Positions 29,271-35,816 of a stretch of DNA of 35,816 nt are shown in pieces. The DNA comes from JAAZPG01 sp012797375 (GTDB lineage: Bacteria > Acidobacteriota > Aminicenantia > Aminicenantales > UBA4085): assembly GCA_937868205.1 (NCBI GenBank), contig CALMMC010000135.1, positions 1 through 35,816 of the forward strand, given 5' to 3'. Below the pieces are notes generated by a model. The model was not told the origin of the DNA. It was given only the letters and a program-made list of their open reading frames with translations, and made no database searches. Made by a program: the position numbers and the translations under genes. How positions within the stretch are numbered: the first letter of the stretch is position 1; every line of letters begins with the position of its first letter.

Positions 29271-31220
29271 TCAAATCAACGTCCCGGCGATTTCCAGGAA
29301 GGCCTGGACGATCTCCGGATCAAACTGCGTCCCGGCGTATTTTGTAATTTCCGCGACGGCGGTCTCGTGGCTCAAGGCGCTGCGATAAGGCCGGTGGCTG
29401 GTCATGGCGTCGTAGGCGTCGGCCACGGTGATGATCCGGGAAAGGAAGGGAATGTCTTTCCCCCGGAGGCCGTCCGGATATCCGCTTCCGTCGAATCGCT
29501 CGTGATGATGGCGGATGACCGGCCGGATCTTGTCCAGGAAAGCCACCGGCTTGATGATTTCCTCGCCCACGACCGGGTGGTTTTTGATCAGGGCGAATTC
29601 GAGATCGCTCAGCTTCGTGGGCTTGTGCAGGACTTCCTTGATGACGCCGATTTTCCCGATGTCGTGAAGGATCCCGGCGAACTTCAAGGTGTCGATCCGT
29701 TCCCGGGTCAGCCGGATGCGCTTGGCGATTTTGACGGCGATTTTCGTGACCCGGTCGGAATGGCCCCGGGTGTATTCATCGTTGGCCTCGATCGCCAGGG
29801 ACAGGGCCTGGACGGTTTCGAAGTATGTCCGTTTCACGCTGCCGTAAAGCTTCGCGTTCTCCATGGCGATGCCGGCTTCGTCGGCCAAGGTGGCCAGCAC
29901 GCTGAAATCGTTTCGGTCGTACCGCTCCTCGGACCGTTTTTCCCCCAGGAACAGGATGCCGTCCAATTCCCCTTTGACGAAGATCGGAAGGATGACCTCG
30001 GCCCGGAGGGCGGACACTTCGCCCGGGAGGTTCTTGTAGACGTTTTCCGACCGTAGCCGCTTGATGTCGTCGGTCGTGATGATTTTATTGGTTGTGTTCA
30101 GCACCCGGACGATGTCGTTGAAATCATCGAATCCGATCTTATGAAGGGGAGAGTCCAATCCGGTGGAGGCGACGATCTTGAACCGTCCGCGCTGTTCGTC
30201 CCGGAGCATGACGGCCAGGTTCTTGGCCCTCAGGATGCCCGAGATGGAGACGAGCAGATCGACCAGCTCCCGGAGATCGAGGACGGAACCGAGGGAGCGG
30301 GTAAATTTGGCCAGGGCGTCCTGGTAATCGACCTTTCCCCGGGCAAAAATCCGGTCGATTGTTTTTTCGATGAGCGTCCGCACGGGTTGAAAAGTGAGAG
30401 CGATGATGAAGGCGGCGATGATTTTTTCCGCCAGGGAGGAGTATCCGGTAAGCGACCGGAACACGACCTCGAAAATCAGGATGATGGCGATGTAGACGCC
30501 GATGACGAACGTGCTGAGAATCGTATACAGGGCGGTCCGCTTGACAATGACGTCGATGTTCATCAAGTGGTGCCGGAGGATCGCGTAGGCGGTCAACAGA
30601 ACGTAGGTGACTTCAAACACGTAGATGAATTTCGTGGACAAGCGGGGGACGAACGTGATGATGACAAACCAAGCGACCGCCGAGAGAATCCCCATAAGCA
30701 CGGCGACGCCGAAATACGTCAGACGGACTCGTTGGGCCAGGTTGACGGTTTTCCGGGCGATGAACAAGTGCCTCAAGCCGAAAAAGATGCTCGCCAACAC
30801 GGCCGTGATTTCCACGTAAAGGAGTTTGCCCGGAAATTCTTTGAACGGCTCCACCTGGATTCTTTCGATCAAGAGCGGCGTCGGCGCCAGAAAAAGAAGG
30901 AGGACGGCGACGGCGACGAAAACGCGGAAGATCTTCGTCCGGACGATTTCCCTGAAGCTCAGGCCCGTCAACGTCAAATAGAAAAGAATGAACCAGGGGG
31001 CGATCAGGATCCCCCCGATCTGGGAGAGGCGATCGTAGATCAATCCGGCGGATATCCGCGGGCCCATCAGGGGAATGACGAAGTCGCCGCTGTTCCAGAA
31101 AAAAATCAGAATGTTGAAAACAAGGAAATACCGGTTGACCGGATTGTTTTTCCCCTTGACATAGACGAAAACGCCGGTCAAGAGACATAGCAACGCGGAG
31201 AGAAAAGCGGTGAGCGGCAT
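29271..31220 (-). CDS. Multi-TM sensor with GAF and HD-GYP domains (putative c-di-GMP phosphodiesterase)
   Basis: A 649-residue membrane protein. Residues 1-215 hold about seven helices in the histidine-kinase 7TM style, and two further helices lie at about 230-280. A GAF domain spans about 305-455 and an HD-GYP domain about 465-645. The HD-GYP motifs are GHSDR (His487), HDIGKIGVIKE (His519, Asp520), the triple HHHERFDGSGYPDG (571-584) and ADAYDAMTSHRPYR. All match active c-di-GMP phosphodiesterases. The start is the ATG at 31220, five bases after the stop of the oxoamine-synthase-like gene, so the two are co-translated. An upstream extension in this frame is antisense-like shadow of that gene. 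The 150 bases beyond its 3' end hold only a GC-rich hairpin near 29245-29266. Confidence 0.9.
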   Translation of the reverse strand: MPLTAFLSALLCLLTGVFVYVKGKNNPVNRYFLVFNILIFFWNSGDFVIPLMGPRISAGLIYDRLSQIGGILIAPWFILFYLTLTGLSFREIVRTKIFRVFVAVAVLLLFLAPTPLLIERIQVEPFKEFPGKLLYVEITAVLASIFFGLRHLFIARKTVNLAQRVRLTYFGVAVLMGILSAVAWFVIITFVPRLSTKFIYVFEVTYVLLTAYAILRHHLMNIDVIVKRTALYTILSTFVIGVYIAIILIFEVVFRSLTGYSSLAEKIIAAFIIALTFQPVRTLIEKTIDRIFARGKVDYQDALAKFTRSLGSVLDLRELVDLLVSISGILRAKNLAVMLRDEQRGRFKIVASTGLDSPLHKIGFDDFNDIVRVLNTTNKIITTDDIKRLRSENVYKNLPGEVSALRAEVILPIFVKGELDGILFLGEKRSEERYDRNDFSVLATLADEAGIAMENAKLYGSVKRTYFETVQALSLAIEANDEYTRGHSDRVTKIAVKIAKRIRLTRERIDTLKFAGILHDIGKIGVIKEVLHKPTKLSDLEFALIKNHPVVGEEIIKPVAFLDKIRPVIRHHHERFDGSGYPDGLRGKDIPFLSRIITVADAYDAMTSHRPYRSALSHETAVAEITKYAGTQFDPEIVQAFLEIAGTLI

Positions 31221-31225
31221 GGAGT

Positions 31226-32569
31226 TCAGGAGTTCGCGAGCCAGAGAGAGGCATCGGCGAAGGCGCGGATCGCGTGATCCAGCTCCGACCGGGTGTGGCC
31301 GGCCGTGCAGGTGACCCGAACGGTGGCCTGGCCCTTGGGGACCGCCGGATAATAAAACGGCTGAACCCAAACGCCTTGATGGAACAGCCGCTGGGCGAAG
31401 GCGCAGACTTTCACGTCGTCTCCGATCAAAATCGGGATGATGTGTCCGTTCGGATTGAGGATCTTGTACCCGATCTCCGTCAAAGCCCGGCGGAGGTAAG
31501 CGACATTTTCCCAGAGCTTTTTCTGATACTCCCGGCCTTCGCGGCCGAGGATCTCGAGCGCCTTCAGCAGGCTGGCCGCGCTGACCGGCGGGATGTTGTA
31601 CGTGAACATGTAGGGCCACGCGTCGGTGTGGGCGGCCTGGAGCAGATAGCGCTTGCCGACGACGAACGCCCCGATGTTCCCGAAGGCCATCTGGAACGGG
31701 CACATGATCAAGTCCATCTCGTCCAGCACGCCGAAATGATCGGCCGCGCCGCGCAGCCGGTCGCCATACACGCCGATCCCGTGGGCGTCGTCGATGAAAA
31801 TGCGGGCTTTGTACTTCCGGGCCAGGACGGCGATTTCGTCGAGCTTCGCCAAAAGACCGTTGGAGCTGAAAACGCCCAGAGTGACGATCCACTTTTCCGG
31901 CTCGTCCCGGTGTTTCTGAAGCAGCCGCTCCAGATCGCTCATGTCGTTGTTGGAAAACCGGAAATATTTTTTCTGCGACATGAGGCAGGCGTGGTGGATG
32001 CTCAAATGGCATTTCTGGTCGAGGAAAATCGTCGCGTTCCGGGGGAGAAGCGAGGTGATGAGGGCCAAGTTGGCCAGATAGCCGGAGTTGAAGATCAGGA
32101 CGCTTTCCTTGCCCATGAATTCGGCCAACGCCCCTTCCAGTTCCATGTGGATGCTCAAGTTTCCCATGGAGAGGCGGGAGGAAAATCCACCGGCGCCGTA
32201 TTTGCGGATCGCCTCGCAGGCGGTCTTTTTGATTTCCGGGTTCTGGGCGAAATTGAAATAATCGACCGAGGCCAGGCTGAGGATGCTTTTCCCCCGAAAA
32301 ACGACCTCGGCCCCGTCCGGCTGGTCGTAGGCTTTTTCGTGGGGATATAATCCCTTTTCCTTCAAGAACCGGACCAAGTTGTGATAGGGAGACGTTTTTT
32401 CCACGCGCCGGTCGTGCTTCCGCCGGTCGCCGATCCGGCGCTCCGATTCAACGGCCTGGTGTTGAGATCGGCGGCGGTCGCTTCCGCGCCGGTCGTTTCC
32501 TGTTCGATTGTCTTTCGGGAGAGGGCTTCGGGGGCGTATCGGATCGGGGGGCGGTGTTTTTTCAGACAT
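31226..32569 (-). CDS. Alpha-oxoamine-synthase-like protein lacking the PLP lysine
   Basis: A 447-residue protein. Residues 60-447 are a fold-type I enzyme of the alpha-oxoamine synthase group (BioF, KBL, SPT, CqsA/LqsA). SRLSMGNLSIHMELEGAL, LIFNSGYLANLAL, CHLSIHHA (His188), SNNDMSDLE and IFIDDAHGIGVYGD (Asp260, His263) are canonical. But the expected SKAFG lysine is absent: the segment reads CPFQMAFGNIGAF, with Met294 (codon ATG at 31688-31690) where Lys should be. The first 55 residues are basic with DRR/ERR at 26, 31, 43, 48 and 53. Missing the Schiff-base lysine, it is probably not an ordinary synthase, unless the base is a sequencing error (AAG to ATG is one change). AGGAG lies about 10 bases upstream of the ATG. 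It leads the HD-GYP gene by five bases. Confidence 0.85.
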   Translation of the reverse strand: MSEKTPPPDPIRPRSPLPKDNRTGNDRRGSDRRRSQHQAVESERRIGDRRKHDRRVEKTSPYHNLVRFLKEKGLYPHEKAYDQPDGAEVVFRGKSILSLASVDYFNFAQNPEIKKTACEAIRKYGAGGFSSRLSMGNLSIHMELEGALAEFMGKESVLIFNSGYLANLALITSLLPRNATIFLDQKCHLSIHHACLMSQKKYFRFSNNDMSDLERLLQKHRDEPEKWIVTLGVFSSNGLLAKLDEIAVLARKYKARIFIDDAHGIGVYGDRLRGAADHFGVLDEMDLIMCPFQMAFGNIGAFVVGKRYLLQAAHTDAWPYMFTYNIPPVSAASLLKALEILGREGREYQKKLWENVAYLRRALTEIGYKILNPNGHIIPILIGDDVKVCAFAQRLFHQGVWVQPFYYPAVPKGQATVRVTCTAGHTRSELDHAIRAFADASLWLANS

Positions 32570-32826
32570 TCAAGGCGCTCCTGTGAGAAAGAATAAACAG
32601 CCCGAGGACGGCCGGTTCGGTGTTCTTGTTTGAGCGAGGGAACGGAAAGCGGGGATCGATGGGCGGGCGGAGAGCAATCGTTTTCTTCAGGGTCCTCAAA
32701 TTGACCTTTTCCGTCGAAAAGCCGTCTTTAAATCTCGACCCAAAAACGCCTAATTCGTCCGGATTGTAAAGGAAATAATTAGATAAGTAAAGGAAAAATA
32801 AAGAGGCGCGGTTTTCCCCGGCCGCT
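32570..32826. other. Divergent intergenic region
   Basis: Between the oxoamine-synthase-like gene (minus) and the symporter promoter (plus). It contains the SD AGGAG for the minus gene and an AT-rich part (about 32695-32815). I see no convincing promoter for the minus gene, no gene and no RNA family. Confidence 0.4.
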
Positions 32827-32855
32827 TTGACAACGGCCCGGCGCTTTGGTATACG
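32827..32855 (+). promoter_or_regulatory. Putative sigma70 promoter of the symporter gene
   Basis: TTGACA (32827-32832), a 17-base spacer and TATACG (32850-32855). The implied start near 32862 lies 49 bases before the ATG at 32911, and rules out the upstream in-frame ATG at 32827 as a start. Confidence 0.6.
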
Positions 32856-32910
32856 TTTTCCCCATTGGGATTATGATGTCCGCCGAAACGCCGTTGGACC
32901 GGAGGGCGAC

Positions 32911-34608
32911 ATGAATCAAGGCCTCTCTCTCCCGGGCTGGATCTCCTTCATTTGCGGCTGGGGCGTCATCCTCGGCTTAAGCGTTTATTGCATGTCCCGT
33001 GTTCTTTTCACCAAGAAGAAAGCGGTCGTGGAAACGGGGCCGGGCGGGCGGCCCGATCGCTGGGCCACCCGCATCGGACTGGTTCTGGCCATGGCTGGAA
33101 ACGCCATCGGCTTGGGCAATTTTCTCCGCTTTCCGGCCAAGGCCGCCTCCAACGGCGGCGGGGCTTTCCTGATTCCGTACTTCTGCGCCCTCATCCTGAT
33201 GGGCGTTCCGATGATGTGGGTCGAGTGGACGATCGGCCGGCACGGCGGAGCCCACGGCCACGGCTCGGGCCCGGGGATGTTCCAGGTGATGTGGAAGCAT
33301 CCGTTCTCCAAGTACATCGGGGCGTTCGGCATTTTCATCCCGTTCGCGGTGGCCGTTTATTACTTGTTCATCATGGCTTGGTGTTTGGGCTATGCTTGGT
33401 TTTCGGCGACGGGACGATATTTCGGGCTGGTCAATCAAGAGGCGATGTCCTCCTTTCTAAAAGGATTTCAGGGCGTTGAGTCGAACCGGTATTTTTCCTC
33501 GCTCATCCCCGCCTTACTCTTTCTGGCCGTCTGCTTGGCGATGAATTACTTCTTTCTCAGCCGGGGCATCTCCAAGGGAATCGAGGTCCTGGCCCGCCAC
33601 GGCATGCCCCTGCTTTTCCTCTTCGGCGTCATTCTCGTCATCCGCGTCCTGACGCTCGGCACTCCCGATCCGGCCCATCCCGATTGGAACATCGCCAACG
33701 GCATGGGTTTTATGTGGAATCCGGATTTCAGCCGCTTGACCCAGGGCTCGGTCTGGCTGGTCGCGGCCGGCCAGATTTTTTTCACCCTGAGCCTGGGCCA
33801 GGGGATGATCCTGACGTATGCCTCCTATGTCCGGGAAAACCAGGACATCACCCTCAACGGCTTGGCCACGTCGACGGTCAACGAGTTCGCCGAGGTCGTC
33901 CTGGGGGGGACGATCGCCATCCCCGTGGCCGTCGCCTTTTTCGGCCTGGCCCAAACCGAGGTTATCGCCCGGGGCGGGGCCTTCGACCTGGGATTCGTCT
34001 CTCTTCCCCTCATCTTCCAGAAGATCCCGTTCGGCCAGTTGTTCGGGGCGATGTGGTTCCTCCTTCTTTTCATCGCCGGCATCACGACATCGGTGGCTTT
34101 TCTCCAACCGCTGGTGGCCTTCTTGACCGAGGAATTCCATATTTCCCGGAAGAAGGCGGTCAACCGCAGTTTTCTGTTCCTGATCGGGGCCGTCCTTTTC
34201 GTCGTCTTTTTCTTCCGGTTCGGCGTTCTGGATGAGTTCGACTTCTGGATCAGCACGTTCGGCATCGTCGTGTTCGGAGCGCTCGAGATCATCGTGTTCT
34301 CCTGGATCTTCGGCCTCAAGAACGGCTGGGAGGAGATGCACAAGGGCGCGGATTTCAAAATTCCGGGCGTCTTCAAATTCATCCTGAAGTACATCACCCC
34401 CGCTTACATGCTGGTTATCCTCGGCGTTTGGACCTGGCAGGACGCCGTCGGCAAATTCCTGATGAAGGGAGAACCGGCCGAACGGCGCCCCTATCTTTGG
34501 GCCGCCCGTCTTCTCATGGCCTTGATCATTCTTTCGATCTGCCTGTTGGTCCGCAAGGCCTGGAGGAAAAAAAGCCCCGTCGCGCCCTCCTTCCCCCGGG
34601 GGGATTGA
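32911..34608 (+). CDS. Sodium-dependent transporter, neurotransmitter:sodium symporter (SNF) family
   Basis: A 565-residue membrane transporter of the LeuT/SNF type that couples sodium to amino-acid or related uptake. Sodium/substrate helix TM1 reads GNAIGLGNFLRFP (residues 63-75). GGGAFLIPYF (TM2), and WLVAAGQIFFTLSLGQGM (TM6 region) and later helices are typical. Residues 8-30 form an extra hydrophobic helix before the usual N-terminal charged segment, so there is one more TM than LeuT. The start at 32911 has GGAGGG 4-9 bases upstream and lies downstream of the promoter. The substrate cannot be told. A 7-bp GC hairpin follows the stop at 34613-34634 without a T-run. Confidence 0.93.
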   Translation: MNQGLSLPGWISFICGWGVILGLSVYCMSRVLFTKKKAVVETGPGGRPDRWATRIGLVLAMAGNAIGLGNFLRFPAKAASNGGGAFLIPYFCALILMGVPMMWVEWTIGRHGGAHGHGSGPGMFQVMWKHPFSKYIGAFGIFIPFAVAVYYLFIMAWCLGYAWFSATGRYFGLVNQEAMSSFLKGFQGVESNRYFSSLIPALLFLAVCLAMNYFFLSRGISKGIEVLARHGMPLLFLFGVILVIRVLTLGTPDPAHPDWNIANGMGFMWNPDFSRLTQGSVWLVAAGQIFFTLSLGQGMILTYASYVRENQDITLNGLATSTVNEFAEVVLGGTIAIPVAVAFFGLAQTEVIARGGAFDLGFVSLPLIFQKIPFGQLFGAMWFLLLFIAGITTSVAFLQPLVAFLTEEFHISRKKAVNRSFLFLIGAVLFVVFFFRFGVLDEFDFWISTFGIVVFGALEIIVFSWIFGLKNGWEEMHKGADFKIPGVFKFILKYITPAYMLVILGVWTWQDAVGKFLMKGEPAERRPYLWAARLLMALIILSICLLVRKAWRKKSPVAPSFPRGD

Positions 34609-34767
34609 CGAACCGGCCGGAGAGGGTCGGCCGGATTGGGCAAAGCGGGGCGGGGATCCGGCTTTTTCTCCCGCCGGCTGAACGATTGACCTGGAACGGG
34701 TAAACAGACGATAATCTTGGGGGGTGAAAAGCGTCTTTCTATAAAAGGGAGGGCCGCGCCCCCGGCG

Positions 34768-34806
34768 ATTGACATTATTTGTCAATACGGATAAACATGA
34801 TACACT
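34768..34806 (+). promoter_or_regulatory. Inverted-repeat operator and promoter region of the pilB-type gene
   Basis: ATTGACA (34768-34774) and TGTCAAT (34780-34786) form a perfect 7-bp inverted repeat with 5 bases between them. It overlaps a possible -35 TTGACA (34769-34774), and a second possible -35 TTGTCA (34779-34784) pairs with TACACT (34801-34806) at 16 bases. The repeat would block RNA polymerase if a dimeric repressor binds. The second promoter would put the start within about 5-10 bases of the ATG at 34817, so the true start is unclear. Confidence 0.4.
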
Positions 34807-34816
34807 GAGGTTGCCA

Positions 34817-35707
34817 ATGGCCTCGACAATCGGCGACGTTCTTCTGAAGGAAAAGATCCTGACGGCTGAACAGCTGAAAACCGCCCAGGATTTCCAGAAA
34901 AAACACGACATTCTCCTGAGCTCGGCCATCGTCTCTCTCAATTACGTTAGCGGCGAGGAAATGGCCCAGGGATTGAGCCGGCAGCTCGGATATCCCTACA
35001 TCGACCTGGACCAGTTCGAGGTCTATCCCGATGTCATCAGCTTGATCACGGCCGATACGGCCAAGAAATCGCTGATCATGCCGATCCACCGGATTCGATC
35101 ATTCCTGACCCTGGCCATGGTCGATCCGACCGACATGGACGTCATCGAGGACATCCGTTTCCGGACGGGGCTGAGCATCCAGCCGGTCATCGCTTCCGAA
35201 AGCAGCATCCTCAACGCCATCAACAAGTACTACGGCGCGGGCACGGCCCTCCGGGTGAAGAAGAACATCGAGGAAATCGAGCTGGCGGACGATTCGAAAA
35301 TCAGCGCCATCGATCAGCTCGAGGAGATCAAGGACGAGCCCGACGAGGAGGAGATCGAGGAGGTTCCGGACGAGGCGCCGATCATCACCCTGGTCAACAA
35401 CATCTTCGTCGAAGCCATCAAGAAAGGCGCCAGCGACGTTCACTTCGAGCCTTATGAGAAGTCTTTCCGCGTCCGGTACCGGATCGACGGCATTCTCTAT
35501 GAAACCATGAACCTGCCCTTGAAGTTCAAGAACCCGCTCACCTCCCGGGTCAAGATCATGTCCAACATGGACATCGCCGAAAAGCGCCTGCCCCAGGACG
35601 GCCGGATCAAGATGCGGGCCAAGCTGGACAAGGCGGTGAAAAAAGAAGTCGACATGCGGATTTCCTGCCTGCCGACGATTTTCGGGGAAAAAATCGTCGC
35701 CCGTATC
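34817..35707 (+). CDS. pilB: Type IV pilus assembly / type II secretion ATPase, N-terminal part (truncated by adapter)
   Basis: The first 297 residues of a PilB/GspE-type ATPase. Residues 1-135 are the MshEN/T2SSE N-terminal domain (MASTIGDVLLKEKILTAEQL, GYPYIDLDQ, KKSLIMPI). An acidic linker (DEPDEEEIEEVPDE) leads to the start of the ATPase domain with ITLVNNIFVEAIKKGASDVHFEPYE and RLPQDGRIKMR, ending FGEKIVARIL. Walker A and all later motifs are missing because the sequence becomes Nextera adapter at 35708. The frame stays open through the adapter, so gene callers would add a false C-terminus. It drives pilus extension or secretion pseudopilus assembly; PilB is favoured by N-terminal similarity. 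Confidence 0.85.
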
Positions 35708-35816
35708 CTGTCTCTTATACACATCTCCGAGCCCACGAGACTCCTGAGCATCTCGTATGCCGTCTTCTGCTTGAAAAAAAAAAAAACACACACAACAATA
35801 CCCAACACGATCACGA
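35708..35816. other. Illumina Nextera adapter read-through, not genomic
   Basis: 35708-35726 is the Tn5 mosaic end CTGTCTCTTATACACATCT. CCGAGCCCACGAGAC follows at 35727-35741, then the 8-base index TCCTGAGC at 35742-35749, the P7 end beginning ATCTCGTATGCCG (35750-35773), 13 A residues (35774-35786) and about 30 bases of low-complexity junk. This is the order of read-through past a short insert. The contig is an assembly artefact from here on, and the biological sequence ends at 35707. Confidence 0.97.

Noticed and set aside
31221..32012. N-terminal extension of the HD-GYP frame
   Set aside because: It covers the oxoamine-synthase-like gene out of frame and is Arg/Pro-rich shadow; the TM region begins at the Met at 31220.
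32827..32910. Upstream ATG at 32827 as start of the symporter
   Set aside because: It lies on the predicted promoter; the ATG at 32911 has a good SD and lies downstream of the start site.
34613..34634. Intrinsic terminator after the symporter
   Set aside because: CCGGCCG/CGGCCGG forms a 7-bp stem but no T-run follows, so termination is not supported.
35099..35816. Two minus-strand frames at the right end
   Set aside because: Their starts are translated adapter (FFFKQKTAYEM and FFFQAEDGIRD type peptides, common contaminants) and the rest is antisense to pilB.
1..35816. CRISPR array, rRNA, prophage or complete insertion sequence
   Set aside because: No regularly spaced repeats of CRISPR length, no rRNA-like sequence, no phage structural or integrase genes and no complete transposase were seen.

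Overview
The window is about 36 kb of GC-rich bacterial DNA from a diderm-type bacterium. It encodes a Tat translocase, a lipoprotein, periplasmic proteases, a type IV pilus or type II secretion ATPase and an HD-GYP protein. The two tRNA genes have no encoded CCA end. Genes are densely packed with many 4-base ATGA overlaps. The gene set resembles that of Acidobacteriota/Aminicenantota genomes, but this is an impression from family style only. The window is one end of an assembled contig: from base 35708 onward it is Illumina Nextera adapter sequence, not genome.

Layout. 1-3730 (minus strand): a branched-chain aminotransferase, then an active M16 metalloprotease and its catalytically dead lipoprotein partner, which runs off the left edge. 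3731-4126: remnant of an insertion sequence (iterated ATGTCC end motif plus the N-terminal helix-turn-helix part of a transposase). 4127-8272: a radical SAM protein and the four preQ0/preQ1 genes queF (plus strand) and queC-queD-queE (minus strand), with an EamA-type transporter between them. 8273-8590: divergent promoters and a strongly self-complementary stretch. 8591-9382: an unrecognised protein. 9467-13318: a promoter and a tightly coupled operon of two ATP-grasp ligases, a GNAT acetyltransferase and a lysine 2,3-aminomutase-like radical SAM enzyme. 13342-17562 (minus strand): tatA, tatC, a small nucleotide kinase, a dCMP deaminase and a large exported MurQ/GKRP-like protein. 17679-26036 (plus strand): a long operon of an S41 protease, rpiB, a glyA-like gene, purD, purE, mtaB and mutL. 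26278-26541: promoter, tRNA-Pro(UGG) and tRNA-Arg(UCU). 26737-29119 (minus strand): an NAD-dependent epimerase and an exported BACON-domain protein. 29271-32569 (minus strand): an alpha-oxoamine-synthase-like protein that lacks the PLP lysine, followed 5 bases later by a membrane GAF/HD-GYP protein. 32911-34608: a sodium symporter. 34817-35707: a pilB-type ATPase cut off by the adapter.

How the genes work together. queC, queD and queE make preQ0 and queF reduces it to preQ1 for queuosine in tRNA; mtaB and possibly the radical SAM gene at 4127 also concern tRNA modification. purD, purE and the glyA-like gene form a purine/one-carbon group. Two candidates stand out as undescribed systems. The first is the 9.5-13.3 kb operon. 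Its aminomutase keeps both aspartates that select lysine, its two ligases have lost the D-Ala-binding loop, and it carries an acetyltransferase; together they could build a small beta-lysine-containing, possibly acetylated, amide or peptide. The second is the lysine-less oxoamine synthase paired with a multi-TM HD-GYP receptor, which recalls the CqsA/CqsS and LqsA/LqsS arrangement but with an apparently inactive synthase and a c-di-GMP-type output. All functions are inferred from motifs read by eye; no database search was run.
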